Shown here one piece after another: positions 1-14,120 of a stretch of 64,000 bases of DNA. The stretch lies in contig VWPU01002170.1 in NCBI GenBank assembly GCA_013398955.1, positions 22,185-86,184 of the forward strand. The letters run 5' to 3'. Position numbers and translations under genes: made by a program. Below the pieces are notes generated by a model. The model did no database searches and was not told the DNA's origin. It saw only the letters and a program-made list of their open reading frames with translations. The first letter of the stretch is position 1; every line of letters begins with the position of its first letter. The stretch is from Callaeas wilsoni (lineage: Eukaryota; Chordata; Aves; Passeriformes; Callaeidae).

Positions 1-3000
1 TGCTGCTGTACTGAGTAGACTAATTTTCCTTCATTCTCCTTCTGTACTTCTTCATGAGAGAAGCATGCAGTGCCTACAAACAAAGGCAAAGATTTTCCCC
101 TCATTTTCATGGATATACATTTTAATTACTTTAACTATATACATATAGTTAACATGTGACAATACCATAGCACTTGTATGACATAATATCTGCATTAATA
201 GCTGTGGGTGAGGAAATTATGCTGCCTGCAATCCAGCCTTCATATTTATGTGAAAAAGAATTATTCATAACTTCATCTACTACACAAATGGCAATTATGC
301 AGGCATTTCTGAGGTTTCAGCAGACTGAATAAACCTAAATTCTGTGTTAATTATCCAAGCAATTATCAAGTCTGATAAATCATACATGATTGATAGATAA
401 GGTGGGGCTGTTTAGGTAACAGGATATGGTGTTAGTTATTTTGCTGATAATTAACCAAGCACCTAAATGAAAGAAGACTATTTGTGGCACCTCTTATAAA
501 AATGTTTATCTTTATAGATTTGTTGATTATAGTTATTTTATTCTGGTAGGTTGACATGGAAAAAGAAAAGCCAATACCCAAGTCTTTTTACAGCTAATGA
601 GATGAGACTGAATACAGTGGAGAGAGAAATAAAAGTGAAAATTGCATTCTGCACTAGCTCAAGTCCAAATACATATTTGTAATACAAGCCACAGTCTCCT
701 TCACATTTGCAGCATAAAAATAACCCTCAAACAGAAACATTAATTGAACGGTAACTCAGATTAATGTTTTGTAATATTAGTTCACAATTATTACTCTCAG
801 CTAAGGTCAAGAAGTATATAGTTGGATATTCACAAAGAAATGACTGATTTAAAAACAAAGAGCTCTAATGGAATTCAATAGTGCTTTTCAGTCATTCCAG
901 TTGGCATCTCTATTACCTGAAATGATTCACAGTCCATTATGGGAGCTTCCATGCTAATAGAATGTCTATCTTCTGTAATACAGACACATCAGGGCACTAA
1001 CTGAGAATCTGTCACAATGAATTTCATCTAGATTTCACTTCATCTCTTCATGGACTGTAAAATTTGCTCTTGTACAATGCCTAAATTTACTGTGGGTAAT
1101 TGAGAGAGATCTATAGGTGCAGCACACAGTAAAAAGCAGCTTTCCAAAGATCTATTGTAAATTGTGCAGATTTGGTTCAGCTGGGAAAAGATTATGAAAT
1201 GCTGGACACCACTGGCTGCTAATTAAATGCTTTTGGTGAGCTCTGAAAATATTTTGAATGCATCACGGTGAATAGAAAAGTGAAAACAGCAGCCTGGTTA
1301 AAATATCTATCTTGCAGCTAGAAAGGCAATGAAAAAGCTCTTGAAATCGAAGAAACCCAAAAAAAGAGGTAGGCAAATGAGTAAAAGTAAGCTCCATTAC
1401 CCCTTGTAAGACTTATGGATCATATCAAGTAGACCTATGATATTTTTTATCTCTCTCGTGTTTACATAGTGCAAAGTGGGATATTATCCACTTAATCTGA
1501 CTTCTTCCAGTTCTTTAGAAAATCCTTCTTAAATAGGGCAGGCAACTCAGTCTTATTTTTGCAACTGAGAATATCCATCTGATCTGAAAATGTTGCTATT
1601 AAGTTCTATGCATGGATTCTCGATAAAAAATTACAATAACGTTTAATGCGTGGTTCATTTTTTTTTCCCAGCTGAATACTTGCTCCTCTGCTCATGAAAT
1701 AGATATCCTGAGCATTTTCAACCATTTCTAATTTTTTTAAATTTTATTTTACTTGTTTCCATTAATAGCTAAAGGAAGTTATTGGTATCCTTACTGATCA
1801 CAGACTTTGATATTTGTTAGCCAATTGCGATTGTGATATATTCTATAGCTTTTTTCCTAAGCCACAAACAGAATAATAGCATCACGCTTCACTGCAAGTG
1901 AAGTGATCTCAGCCTTTACATTAGGAGAAAATCAGAATGGTATGACTGCAGTTCATTACTGAAATAGGTAACTGATGAACTGAAAAGACAAAGGGCATTG
2001 TTAAATGAAATGTCATTATTAGAGCTGCTCATGTTTAACAAATGTACTGTAAGTTAATTCAGTGGTGTTTTCTCCAAAGTTCTCTGTAGGACGTTCCCCA
2101 TTCATGCTTATGTCTTCACATGTTTAAAGTATTTTTATTTTCTTTGTGGAAATAAACATTAACTAAATCTTAAGTAAACACCAGTTAAACAGTTGTAAAA
2201 AATGCTACATCGATTTTTGTCCAAGGTTTACTTCCAGAGCTATGGCTCACCCAGTGATCTCTAAAAGACATGCCTTTTTGTGAATGTTTTTGAATGTTTA
2301 CATATATTATGTTTGAATAAATACCTTGTTTTCCTTGAAGGAAAAAGGAAGGTAAATCCAGAATTTCATGGGAAAAAGATTTAGTCTTTAGGCTCCAATT
2401 CAGCAATTTGTAACTATGCAACAAAGCACTTTGGCACGTGTTTAATGTCAGGACCTGAAGCATCTGTTTTAATATGTTGATGAATTGGAGCCTGAAAGCA
2501 CAAGCAGAATCTTGGACCTTGTATTTTAAGAGTTGTGTAAAAGTAGTGTTCTGATATCAAATAAAAAATGTATCATACTTTCAGCATCTGTGGGAAACTG
2601 TTTGCATTGCCCCAGAGGTGATAAAAATAATTTATAGACTCAGTATTTTTCACAACAAGGAAATGACCTCAGCTTTGGCAATCTGAGGTAGTTAGTGAAG
2701 CTTTTCTGCTACATTTATAGATTTACTTGAGCTTCATATTCTTTGACCTGTATTTTAGATTTATTGGCAGATACATAAGTCACAGTGAATAACCTAAAAA
2801 GAAATTGATGCTCCGTGCATTTTGTGCATGGATTGACTGACAGATTATGAAGGGCTGCTTCTTCACAAGTGATTGAGACCTGTGCCCTTGCTTGTTGTAA
2901 ATATGTCTGCTGGGGTGTCATGTGAATTTTTTAACTAAAGGTTTTAATACAGCAGGAAGATTAGAAGCATATTGAGACTATAGAATGTGTAAATATGATC

Positions 3001-4228
3001 TTGAAAAGAGCGTATCTGTTATGGATGCCACGATAAGGGCAATCAAACTCCTGGGAGCTGCCCTCTCTTCTCTGAGCAGTCCCAAGGGCCTGGCAGTCCC
3101 AATGGTCTCTCTTAAGAACAGCAGTGCACAGTCCAAGTCTGTGCTGCAGAGCATTAATGGTCCAAAAGGGCAGGGCAAGAAAGGCTCCTCTGGTTCCTCT
3201 CCTCCTGCTGTCAAAGTAGTGACACTCAGGTGAGCACTGGGAACAGCTGAGGATTCACCCAGAGCTCGCTTTGTCTTGAAGGGGTTTTGAAATGAAGCTC
3301 TGGGCCTTCAAGGTGCATATTGAAGGCACTCAGTGCTTTGCATAACCCTGCAGGACCGAGTGATTACCTCGGTATGTGAAGGAGGGAGGGTCCTGCTGGG
3401 TTTCCTCAGGTGGATTGAGCACTGAGCAGTAAATAAGGGAAATAAGTGCTCTGTTTGATGGTCTAGCATCTGACTGGAAATCACAGACCACACAAGCACG
3501 TTTTTTTCATGACACTGCCATGGAACTAAGGTATTAATGACATTACGTAGATATCCCTATTATCTTTTCGTCCCTTTTTCACTTTAGGAAAGGCACTTAG
3601 AAGTTGCAATCAAATACCGGTACTGACAGCTCCATCATTTGCCTGATGGAAATTGGAAAATAAACAACCCCTCTGCCATCCTGCCACCAGAAGTGAGGCT
3701 AATTTAAAGTGTAGGGCAAGACTGTAAAAGTTTACTTTCAGTCTCTGTTCTTGTGGCCTTAATAACCCATTCACACAGCTTTTTAGCAGCAAAAAATAAT
3801 TGGCAATATAAAAGTTTTAAAGAAACCCATTGTGATGTATCTTCATTGTCTCAGAGGAAGCACAGGACACATAACAAAGAGTAAAAGTTTACTCACTTGA
3901 AACTGAGCTTCATCCTCATCTGTTCAGCTATGCATAGATTTTAAGTGTACAAAAGATGGATGTAAGAAAGAAATGATAACAGATTCTATCTGTTCTACTG
4001 TTTCTGTCACCAAAGACATCACAAACAAAATAAACATGACTTGGACTACAAACAGCTATGGATGAATTAATATTTTCTGCCTCCCAAATGTGCCACAGGA
4101 GATGTCTGCATTGGAAATAAACCTTGCACTGTCTGAATATGCACGGAGCGCTCTGAGCTATCTGCAGCAACACCAGCCACAGGCAAAACACATTTTCTCG
4201 ACTTATTTCCATTCATTTGTTTAACTTC

Positions 4229-4243
4229 ACTGCCATCTGCTGT
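4229..4243 (-). promoter_or_regulatory. Candidate CTCF-binding motif
   Basis: On the minus strand the sequence CAGCAGATGGCAG fits the CTCF core (CCASYAGRKGGCRS) except at the first position. This is a motif match only; the consensus is short enough to occur by chance in a window this size. Confidence 0.25.
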
Positions 4244-4881
4244 TAAGGAAGAGAATCGGGCCTCCGGCCTGGGAAACAGCTGTGATGTGCCCAGGTATGG
4301 CTTGCCAAAGCACTTCCAACTCTTACACAATTTTAATGTGTTGTAAAGGACAGGAAGGAAATAGTTGTTTGTAAGGCTGGTGTCCTGTGCACCCTTTACC
4401 TCACCCAAGGGAGTGTTTTATCCCTGTCACACCTTGTGAAGACTCCAGCAACACCAACCTAAGTAATGCCACCATTATATGGACATATTTTCCTTCTGCA
4501 TCTTCCTCCCAGTTTTGCTCACGTTCTGTTTGACAGCGCTATTGCCCTGTGTTCCTTCAAACAGATCCTGGAAAATCTCATCTCTTCCACCCAGCTTGAA
4601 AGTACATCGAATAATGGCTTGAAAAGTAATCAGTAATTATAACATCTCTCATTTTGTGCAATGGAAGCACCATCAGTTTATCAGGCAGAGGGTGCTGGAG
4701 CAGAGGGATCATCAGCTCTTGTTGTTCCGTATGTCAGGAAGTTCCTTCCAGTCTAGTTACTTGATGCTGGCTCTTTCACTGCATCTAACAAATAACTCAG
4801 TGTGGATAATGGGTTGCATCCAGGAAAAAAAAAAAAGACAATCAACCAACTGAACAGCATGCCCTCAAAAAAACCCTGGAA

Positions 4882-4914
4882 ATACATATACATATATATA
4901 TACATATATATATA
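4882..4914. repeat. TA/CATA microsatellite
   Basis: Alternating TA and CATA units form an impure dinucleotide repeat of about 33 bp in intergenic DNA. Confidence 0.85.
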
Positions 4915-7900
4915 GGCTATGAATTGAAAAAATAATTTGCTTATGGAAAAGATGTTAAAAGTGGAATATATTCTGCTACTGATGGATGCAGTTACAGATA
5001 GGAAGTCTATAAAAGTATGACATTTTCTATTACTTCCTATGTACGTGTTTCCAGCTTTGACTCAATGACTTAATTATTTGGCCTGATTCAATACAAAACA
5101 ACAGAAAACTTTCCTTTGACGACAGCAGGCTTTGACTGAGACTGCCAGTAAAATTATTGTGGAAGATAAAGTGATATTTGAAGATTAACATAAATGTTGT
5201 GGTTAGATAGTTAATGTGATGGCCTTGAAAGGTAAATGATATTACAGTTATATACATTTATTACAAATAGTACATTTTTACTCTGCTCTGTCAAGAATAG
5301 GCTCTTGTCAGTGGCAGTTTACTACTCTGGCATTAACTCTTTCCTCATGGCAATACTTTCAATTTCCTTGCTTTTCTGATTTATTTTTCTAATTACTAAA
5401 AGGGATGATAATCCGTACAGATGGAGAAAAAACAAGATATAGTCTATCTCCTCTTAAGTTCAAACAACAAAATTGCATTTCAGTCCTGATCTCAGAATAT
5501 CTGTCGCTATCAAAGCTAAGTTATGAACTATATGGCTGAAAAAATGTAGCTAAATTTTCAGATACTGTGTTAAGCGCAGACCTGGCAGTTAGACAAATCT
5601 TATCCTGCCTTTTAAATGGGGCGAATTTGATACGGAGTTCGGTGAAGAAGCATCAGAATGGAACACCAACGTGCCAGTTCCTTAGCAGAACAACATCCCT
5701 CAGGGCAAGAAGCTGTATGTGAAACAGTCTTGTCCAGCATTTGGTAACCTGTTAGCACAGGAGTGTCTTCTGGTGGGCAGAATGTAGCAACAGTCAAACT
5801 CATGCCCAGATCTCCTGAAAAACCTCCGTATGAGACATGGAACAAAAGACTCTGGAAATGAAAGAGTTACATAAAACACTTTGCAAAAAAGTTGGGCTAG
5901 AGTTTACCATGATCTGAGGTCAGACATGTGGCTTTTTTTTCCTTTATGTTTTATTTCTCCATAAAATGTTTTAAATACTTGTTCTGACTCGAACCCTTTT
6001 ACCATGCATTTCTTCGTTTTCTCAGTTTCTCCTATGAAACAAATGGATGCTGTCCTGAGAACATCCACTCTCCTGCACAACCACCCAGCGTATGTGGAGG
6101 CAGACTTCACAAACTAAAATATCTTCAGGACTGGCTCAACATTTAATTCTGCCTGTTGGCAAGGTCATGGAAAATTACTGGTACTTGGTAGTTCTGACTT
6201 ACTGCATGGCATGAGAGCCACTGCTGTCCTTCTCACTTTGGAACTCCCAGTTCACTTCCTGAAAGCAGGCTTGGCTGTTCTGTCTCTCACAGACCAGCAC
6301 AGAGCTGTTTTCTCTGAGCCACTGTGAAGCATGCTGCTTCACTTCATACACACTTCCAGAAATAAAGGCAGGCGAATCTTGATGTGATGTTCTGATAGAG
6401 CATATGCACTCAATTCATCCTACTTTCTAAGTCAAAAAATTGCAGGTTTTTTTTGGCTATACAAAGGGACGAGTATAGCAGATGGATTGACTAGACGACA
6501 GCCAGCTAGGGAAGCAAAGACTGACAAAAAAGAAAATGCACTGTCAGATTTTTCTTTAAATCTGCAGTAAAAAGGGAACTGGGAGACAGTTTCGCCAGAA
6601 GAGATGAAGACAGAGAAGTAGCTTTAAGCTCAGTAGAACAGTAGGCAAAGTAAAAGGTTAATTATTCCCTTGGTGGAAGTTATAGTCCCTGAATTAATGG
6701 GAGCAACTGCATCTCCTCCCTAGAAGCAGTTCCTGGATTCAGTCATTTCTGCTCCCCATGGCTCCAGTTATGGAACTGCTCTGTGCTCACTGCTCAGCTT
6801 CCCACCAGCCCCAGGCTTCCCAAAGTGAAAGGAAGTAATTTCTGCTGAGTCCATCTGTAGGAAATGAAGAGTTTGGCATGGCTTTTTAGTTTACAAAAAG
6901 TCTGAATAAGAGAAGCAACACATCTCTGCAACCACAGGGTATCACAGCCTGGAGTATGGTAAGTTGTCAGAGCAAGGCCAAGAGATGGGAAGCTGGAAGA
7001 GGTTATATTCCCTCACAGAGACAGATTCAGGAGACAGGATGTAGCTGCACGTCTATTTCTTATAGAGAGTAAAACTAACAGGGATCCCAAGAAAGAAGGC
7101 AGCAGCAACGGGCAGTAGAGCTTGCTGGAGTTTTTAACATTTGCTTTGTGAATGAGCTGTGATTTTAACAGCCATTCCAAACAAACTACACTGGACTGCA
7201 TATGGCATACCCCACGTGCTTGTGTACCTGTAGGAACTTTCCTCCTAATTTCAGAAGTCAAGGCGTCCTTTTCCACCTTGTTTCTAGAAGGCGTAGGTCC
7301 CTGATAAGAGGGCATGCTTTGAGGATAAGCAGTATAACTCCAAACATATTACTTCCAGCCTTTCAAAATCACAAGGATATGAACTACTGGAGAGAGTGGA
7401 GAAATTGCTAGGAGAATTCAACAGCAAAAGACATCATTAGCCTTGAACTGCAAAAAAATCCAACACAGTCACTAGAGTCAGCCAGTCTGACTGATAAGAA
7501 AAATGCTGACAATCTTAGAGGTAAATCTTTCTCCTGAGTGGCCCTGCATAAAGGATGTGAAGTTGCATAATAAGGCATTGACAATTCTTATTTTTATTAT
7601 GAGCCTTGCAATATTTGATGTTTGTTTATAGCCCAGCTCCCAGAATCAAGGGATTAGGTAGAAGTCTCTCTTTTAATTAAAAAACAAAGTTTTCTTCATT
7701 TGTGGTTGCTGGAAAAAAATAAAATCTCCAAGAGTGCAAAGCCTCCAAAAATCAGATAGAAAACCCTTCATATGGATATATGATTTAGAGATATTAAATC
7801 ACTTGATTTAGGTTGATTATGTTATTTGTGGAGACCGAATTTTTAATGTTCATTCTTTAATAACACTAATGATGATAAACCCAAGTGAGGGTTTCTTTTT

Positions 7901-9709
7901 TAAATGGCCCATGCTTTTATTAGCAACAAAACAGCTTCAGGGAGACCCAAGCTCAGGTGAATTGATTCCTTTGTGATAGCACTTGTGAAGGAACAAAAAG
8001 CAGGTAACACTGATAGCTGGTGTTAGAATTTTCCCTTTCTGCTAAGCGACATTAGATCTTTGGCAAGAGTGGATGTAGATACACGAATCTAAAAGTAAGA
8101 ACCCCCACCAAAGGGGACTCAATGCAAACCTTTCTGGCCACAGTGGGCACCTGGTCTTGCTGTTGGAAAGGACAGAAAACTGCCATGAATCAGTACAGGC
8201 TGCTTATTGTCTCTGCACAAGGCAGCTTCTTCCAAGCTGTAGCGTGCCTGAATTTGTTGAACGTTTACTGTGCATGTAACGCTAACAGGTGGTATCTTAA
8301 CAACTGAGCTGGAACCTGGGTCTTGTCTTGTTTGGCTTTCTTTTAATGTCTTGCGCTCTAAGAAGCCTTAGAAATTGTACAAATTGAAAGCTAAAGCTTT
8401 TGAAAATGTAACTTTATCCTCCCTCATTCTTTTGGGCAATAATGGACCTGTTTTCTAAGTCACCATTTAGTACGAGTGATTTTGCTCCAACTCATGAACC
8501 CTTGAAACCTTCCTGAATATTCCTTGCTGCACAAAGCAGAATGGGTGTTACCAGCTGGGTGTTTCTGCTACAGCACGCTCCACATGGAAACAAACTGAAC
8601 ATTTCTAGGTGGCATCACAGGCTGAATGAAGATTTTTCAGCCCACTGATGTGAGATGCTGAGAGGAAGCACAATGTATCACTTTTTTCGTGGTAATCATG
8701 AGATGCTCTGTGCTGACTTACTCAGACATGCTACTCATTTTTATGCTAGCTGACATTCTGATGATTATCTTTACACTTTGGAGATGTAATGCTGTATTGT
8801 CTTACTAAATAAAAAATTAAATAATATTATGTGGACCAGATTAATATGATAAATTAAAAAATGATTTGGTAATTACCTGACCATTTTTTCATTAATTCCA
8901 TACTTGAGTTAAGTACAGTTAAGAACTTCCATGGTTTCAACATTCTTGACCTTTACCTAGTTTTTGTCAAGGTTCCCTGATGTTTAGGGGCTTTGCACAG
9001 CTCCTAAAGTGTGAGAGAACCAGTCTGCACAAACCCCAGCCTTAGAAAACCAGTTCTTTGCAGACCAAAATTCCAGAAAGTCTTTTCTAAAGTTATTATA
9101 AACACTAACTGCTTTTATTAACTCCTAGCAAAACTCACATTAGCTTGCCCTTGAATTTTAATGAAATGGGTGCCATCATTGTGAAAAAGAACCTATTCAG
9201 AAAAATAATGTATTTTATTTGTTAGCATATTTGGGTTCAATTTGTGCTGAAATTGGCTATGATTTGCAAATAATAGTTATGTTAAGATCCATCCTTTTTC
9301 TTTACCTCTGAATAGCTAGAATGGCAAAAGGTAATTCATTTTTTCTTAATAATTGCTTCTGTGGAAAAAGAAAATCTTTGAAAAGACAGCTCAGCCAAGT
9401 TTCTTGAACACTGTAAGAAAATACTTGGATCACACTCTGAAAAGCCTTGAACTGTCCAGTGCAATAAAACTTGGGATTGCATTTCATGGCGCCCATAAAA
9501 CCTGCTCCAAAGCCTCCTAAAAAATGTCTCAGAACAATTCAGAAAATGTTTGATTCAAATTACAAGAACTCAGTGATTTAAGGGACAGAAGTAAGGTCAC
9601 TGTCAGCCCTGATTTGTTTTCAGGACACTCACTCCTGTACTCCTTGTGTGTTACCGCATAATGAATTAAAGCATATTAAACCAGACGGAGGCGGCTTTGC
9701 AGAGCACAG

Positions 9710-9724
9710 CCGGGAACTTCCCGG
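9710..9724. promoter_or_regulatory. Palindromic NF-kB-like site
   Basis: CCGGGAA-C-TTCCCGG is a perfect 7-bp inverted repeat around one central base, and its core GGGAACTTCC fits the kB consensus GGGRNNYYCC. It lies in a local GC- and CpG-richer patch (about 9,685-9,960) in otherwise AT-rich intergenic DNA. A role as enhancer is inference. Confidence 0.3.
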
Positions 9725-9782
9725 GTACTCCGGGAACCTATTTTATTTCCTCCTGGCAGCAGAGCACGCGATGTGCCTGCTG

Positions 9783-9797
9783 TCACCAGAGGGTGCT
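9783..9797 (+). promoter_or_regulatory. Candidate CTCF-binding motif
   Basis: TCACCAGAGGGTGCT matches the common CTCF core CCACCAGGGGGCGCT at 12 of 15 positions. It lies about 60 bp from the palindromic kB-like site. Motif match only. Confidence 0.25.
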
Positions 9798-12700
9798 CTT
9801 CCACCATTTGGCAATGTCTGCCTGAGTGTAAGCAAGATTTAATTCTTAAAAACACACCTGGTTCTCCCGGCAGTTTTGGATTACGCCAGAATCCCCTGTT
9901 TAGAAGCAGTCTGAAGGTGGAGGGAGCAGTCGTGAACGGCAGCAAAGTTTGCTTTTCGTTTAGGGTAAAGTTGCAGTCAGGCTAAAATTTCTAAAAGCAT
10001 TGCTTGGTGGGACTGTTTCATTTCAAAATGCACTCATGTATAAATTACTCAAGTTAAACTACTGAATGTCTACCAACACAGTACACAGCCATCTTTTCTT
10101 TTTTTTTTTTTTTTTCTGCAGGCTACTTTCATTTTGCTTAGCTCTGTCCAAGGTTACACTTCCAATGCTCACCTTGAATGTCTACATTTCTGTCTTTTTT
10201 ACCTCTACATCACCGATATTTTATCTTGCTCCTCTTACCAGTTGTCTGCCTTTTCAATTCTCTTTCAAAAAATCAACATGGAAGAAGAAAAGACAAAAAA
10301 ACCTGCTCCATGTTAGATCATCATTCTCTTGGGACTGAGGTGTACCTGTGAGAAGTCTGTTACTGTTTCAGACTCTCTCACTCCATTGGGAAACTAACTG
10401 CTCATTCTTACAACTATTTTAGGTGAAGGATGTGTCACAGTATTATGGCATGCAGAAGGTAAAGTCTAAATGCATATATTTTGCCTAAGAATGCCACAGT
10501 GAAAATATACACCTCTCAGCCCCTTTGTAAGGATTCGTAAATCAGTAATCCAACAACCTGAAGTCTCTTATTCTTTGAACATCAAGTAAATCTTACTAGT
10601 GATTCTGTTTGGAGAAGTTTTACCTTTCACAAATATAAGTTCCTGGGCATTTTGTTTTCCAACAATTCCATATCAGATTCGCCCAGTCTAAATATAAAAA
10701 TGAAGGAAAACATTTCTTCACTGTGTGAGCATCACAGAGCTGTGATCTGAAATTTAATATCCTGGCCCAAATCAAGAAGTTTGTGATGCATTTACAGTGC
10801 AAAGGTTCTCATTTTGTTTGTTCCTTCTCAGGTTGAGGCTCAGTGAATCAGATTTAATTAGTTGTTCCATGGATATGAGAGTTAGAAAGATCCATTTCAT
10901 TCTCCTAGAGATTAATTTCTTTTGAGCATAACAGCTACAGATGATCTGAGACCTTCAGAAGGGAAGATGTGTAAAGGCACTGTCCCAAACAAACCTCTCT
11001 GTGGGTGACTACTCTGTGTCAAGGCATGCTGTGCCTGTCCTTGCCCGCACTTTGAAATTTGTACCTACGTAGAAACTGAGAAACTCCCCAGCAGCCTGAT
11101 TTTCAAAGAGGTCACAGGAGCACTGTCTGAAAATCAAGCCTCTCAAAAATTGAAATACCCAAAATAATTGGATACCTTTGTATCGTCACCACAGTCTTTG
11201 AGTCATGAGATCAAAATCATGACGGTGCAGAAAGAGAAGTCTGGTAAAAACTTCAGTATTCGTCAGTTGTAATATTCTTATTACTCTCCAGGCAGACTTC
11301 TAGACCTGGCACAGATGAAATTGTAGAGAGGACCAGCCACCAATTCTGTCAGCTGCTGTCATGTAGACCATGAGGGAGCTGTGACTTCTTTTCTTACCAG
11401 AACCTCAATATTTCCACTTTCAGACTACCTTTTCCTTTACAAATTCCATAGGCCATAAAGTCTTTCCTCTTTCACCTGCTTCAGAAAGGAACTACTGTGT
11501 GACCCTTGGCTAACTACATCACCAAGAAGGTGACCATGAACAGGAGTTTCTCCTGTTTCCACAGCCATTACTCCCACCTGCTTTGCCTGTGTTTGCCTTG
11601 GGTTTGGTTCGGATGAGCTAACAGCTTGGTAAGTGAACAAAAAATGTTTGTGTTCATATTGCCAATCTTACAAAACAATATTAAAAATTACACAAACATA
11701 ATTTTCAAGAAAAAAAGGTCTTCTTGTCTGCCTGTATGTTTTAAACTATTAAGTGCTGAAAACAGGAATTGTTCAGAGGAGAGACTGAACAGGACCTTGG
11801 CTGGACTGGACCTTCTAAAAGTCACCCATGGGTACGACAGTGAGCATGTTTAAAACGTCACTATTTATTGTTATATGTGAGTGCTGAAAGGGCACAATAC
11901 CTTGCAAAGAATATCAGCTGGTTTGATGGGATGCAATGGTCTGCTGCAGCCCCTAACACAGTGGCTACTGTAACAGGTCTGTGACTTTTTCATTTCACAG
12001 TGCACAGTCTCACTTCCACTGACGATAATTGGGAATTTGCAATGGCCCACTGAATGGCTCTCTATGCCTACTACATCTCAGGAAAGAGATGAAGGGGAAC
12101 TGAGAAACTGTAAGGAGATGGGATACAACCAAGACAACAAATTAAAAGAAGAGTAAACACGTGCAGAGGAAGATGCTAGTGCTGAAGCCAACAGTATTGC
12201 TGATTCCAGAAACCTGGATGCAAACCTTCATCACAGGTATCATTTCATTAGGGATCAGGATGGAAGTGATCTCTGTGCTGGGGCTCCTAGGCAACAAAAT
12301 GGCTTGAAAAAAGAGCCCACCCAAGATATGGGCCACAGAAAACAATGCAAAATCTGAAACTGAGCTTGGAAGGCTTGGGCTTAGTTCCCTACAAGTGGCT
12401 TCAGCTTCTCCTGTAAGTAGGAATCCAGCTGGGAAGATGCAGTTGTGGCAGTACCGACGTCCATAGCCCAATGCAACCACTGGGATCCCTTCCATTTACC
12501 CTGAGATCTGTCCATGACACTTTGTTTTATGGTATCCATAGAAGAACGTTGCACCCTAATAAGAAGATGCTGTACAAAGGACCATTGCACAGGAAGTTAT
12601 AGTTACTTTATCTTTATTTTATCTATCATGCAGAATGGGAATAAATCTATTTTAGGCCTTCTCGGAATAGAGAGCATTTGAAAGTTACTTAAGTTACTTT

Positions 12701-14074
12701 GTTTATCTAACTGTGCTCTACAGAGTGGAGCCCTTGCTGTTGCTGTTACAACTCCATCTAACATTTTTATTCTTATTACAAGAGGAAACAAATATGTGCT
12801 AAAAGATACAGTGAGACCTATTGCTACATTTTCCACAGTGAGTGAGTTTGATATTGTCACAAGTCCAGGCTGAACACCTAAATGAAAAAATGGCTATATG
12901 AAAAAAGGAGGAAGCTCTTAAGCTCAGCTTTGTGGGAACAAGATTAATGAAATAAAAAAATCAGGACAGGATTGTTGAAAGCAGCTGCACAAAGAACCAG
13001 AGCTCACTTACCTTCACAGATCAAAATAAAGTAGGGAAAGGGAAAACCACGCCTAAGTTGAACCTGCTAGAGATTTGCAAGCACAAAATCTAAAAATCTG
13101 AAGGAAAGGAGGTTTTTCTTTTTTAGATGGTACCTCTCTTGGGACTCTTTTTAAACCTAATTGGTATTTAGAAGATTGATTATCCAAATGTCGTAGGGGA
13201 CAACAGTTCTGTCTGGGTAACTGAGCAAATTTGCATCACAATTAGGTGTTGGGAAGCAATGCTTTTGCAAAGTATTTTATTGAGGTTTGAGTGATCCAGG
13301 ATGAGTTGTAATGACCATAGATTTTTGTATTTTCATGCCTTTCCCTTTTCTTTCCTAACTACATACCACTTGAAGGAGGATGCCAGCCTATAAAGGAGAA
13401 AAATGTTTCCAGTCCTTGTGGTCTCATAGACATAGAGCAAATTAAAAGAACCTATTACATTTCTGTAAGTACATATTTTCAAGCCAGCTTTGTGATTTTG
13501 GGGGCCAGATGCCAGTTTTAAAGTTCATAGGAGTTAATTAGCCCTGTCTCCTTTCCTTTGCCTTACTATGCTTTAAAAAGCCAGAGAAACAGTTCCATTT
13601 TCCAGGGTAGGTTAGTTCCCTCCCTTGTCTGATACTCAGTTACTACTTAAGCCCCTAATTCATACTACCTTTGGCTTTTTATTTATCCTTTTTCTTTATT
13701 GTGTTTCTTTGAAAAGGAATTTTATGACCATATCATGGCTCAGAAAGAATTTTAAGTTGATGTTTCTTCTCAGCAGTTACCTTACAACCTGCACTTGCTG
13801 CTGCATCTGAACATCATCTACATCCCTTCCTAACACTCTCCCGTTTCAATCCTTCTCTTTGTCCCTGCTTTTTGTTTGCTTCAGTCTTCCTCTGTGTGGC
13901 AATCAAATTAGAGCCAAACAGTTCTCCGAGAGGACAAGGCAGACAAAACACAGCCCATATTGCTCTGGTGACCACATTAGCCGCTGGGGCTGTGGAAGTG
14001 TTCTGCAGCTCTAATTAGGATGTGGCCCGTGGTTACACCAGTGCATGGCCTGAGCTGGTCTGGCCTATTTTTGC

Positions 14075-14076
<2 letters not shown>

Positions 14077-14120
<44 letters not shown>
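14077..14120. repeat. (TTA)n microsatellite
   Basis: About fourteen uninterrupted TTA/ATT units. The run explains a false open frame of repeated isoleucines on the + strand. Confidence 0.95.
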
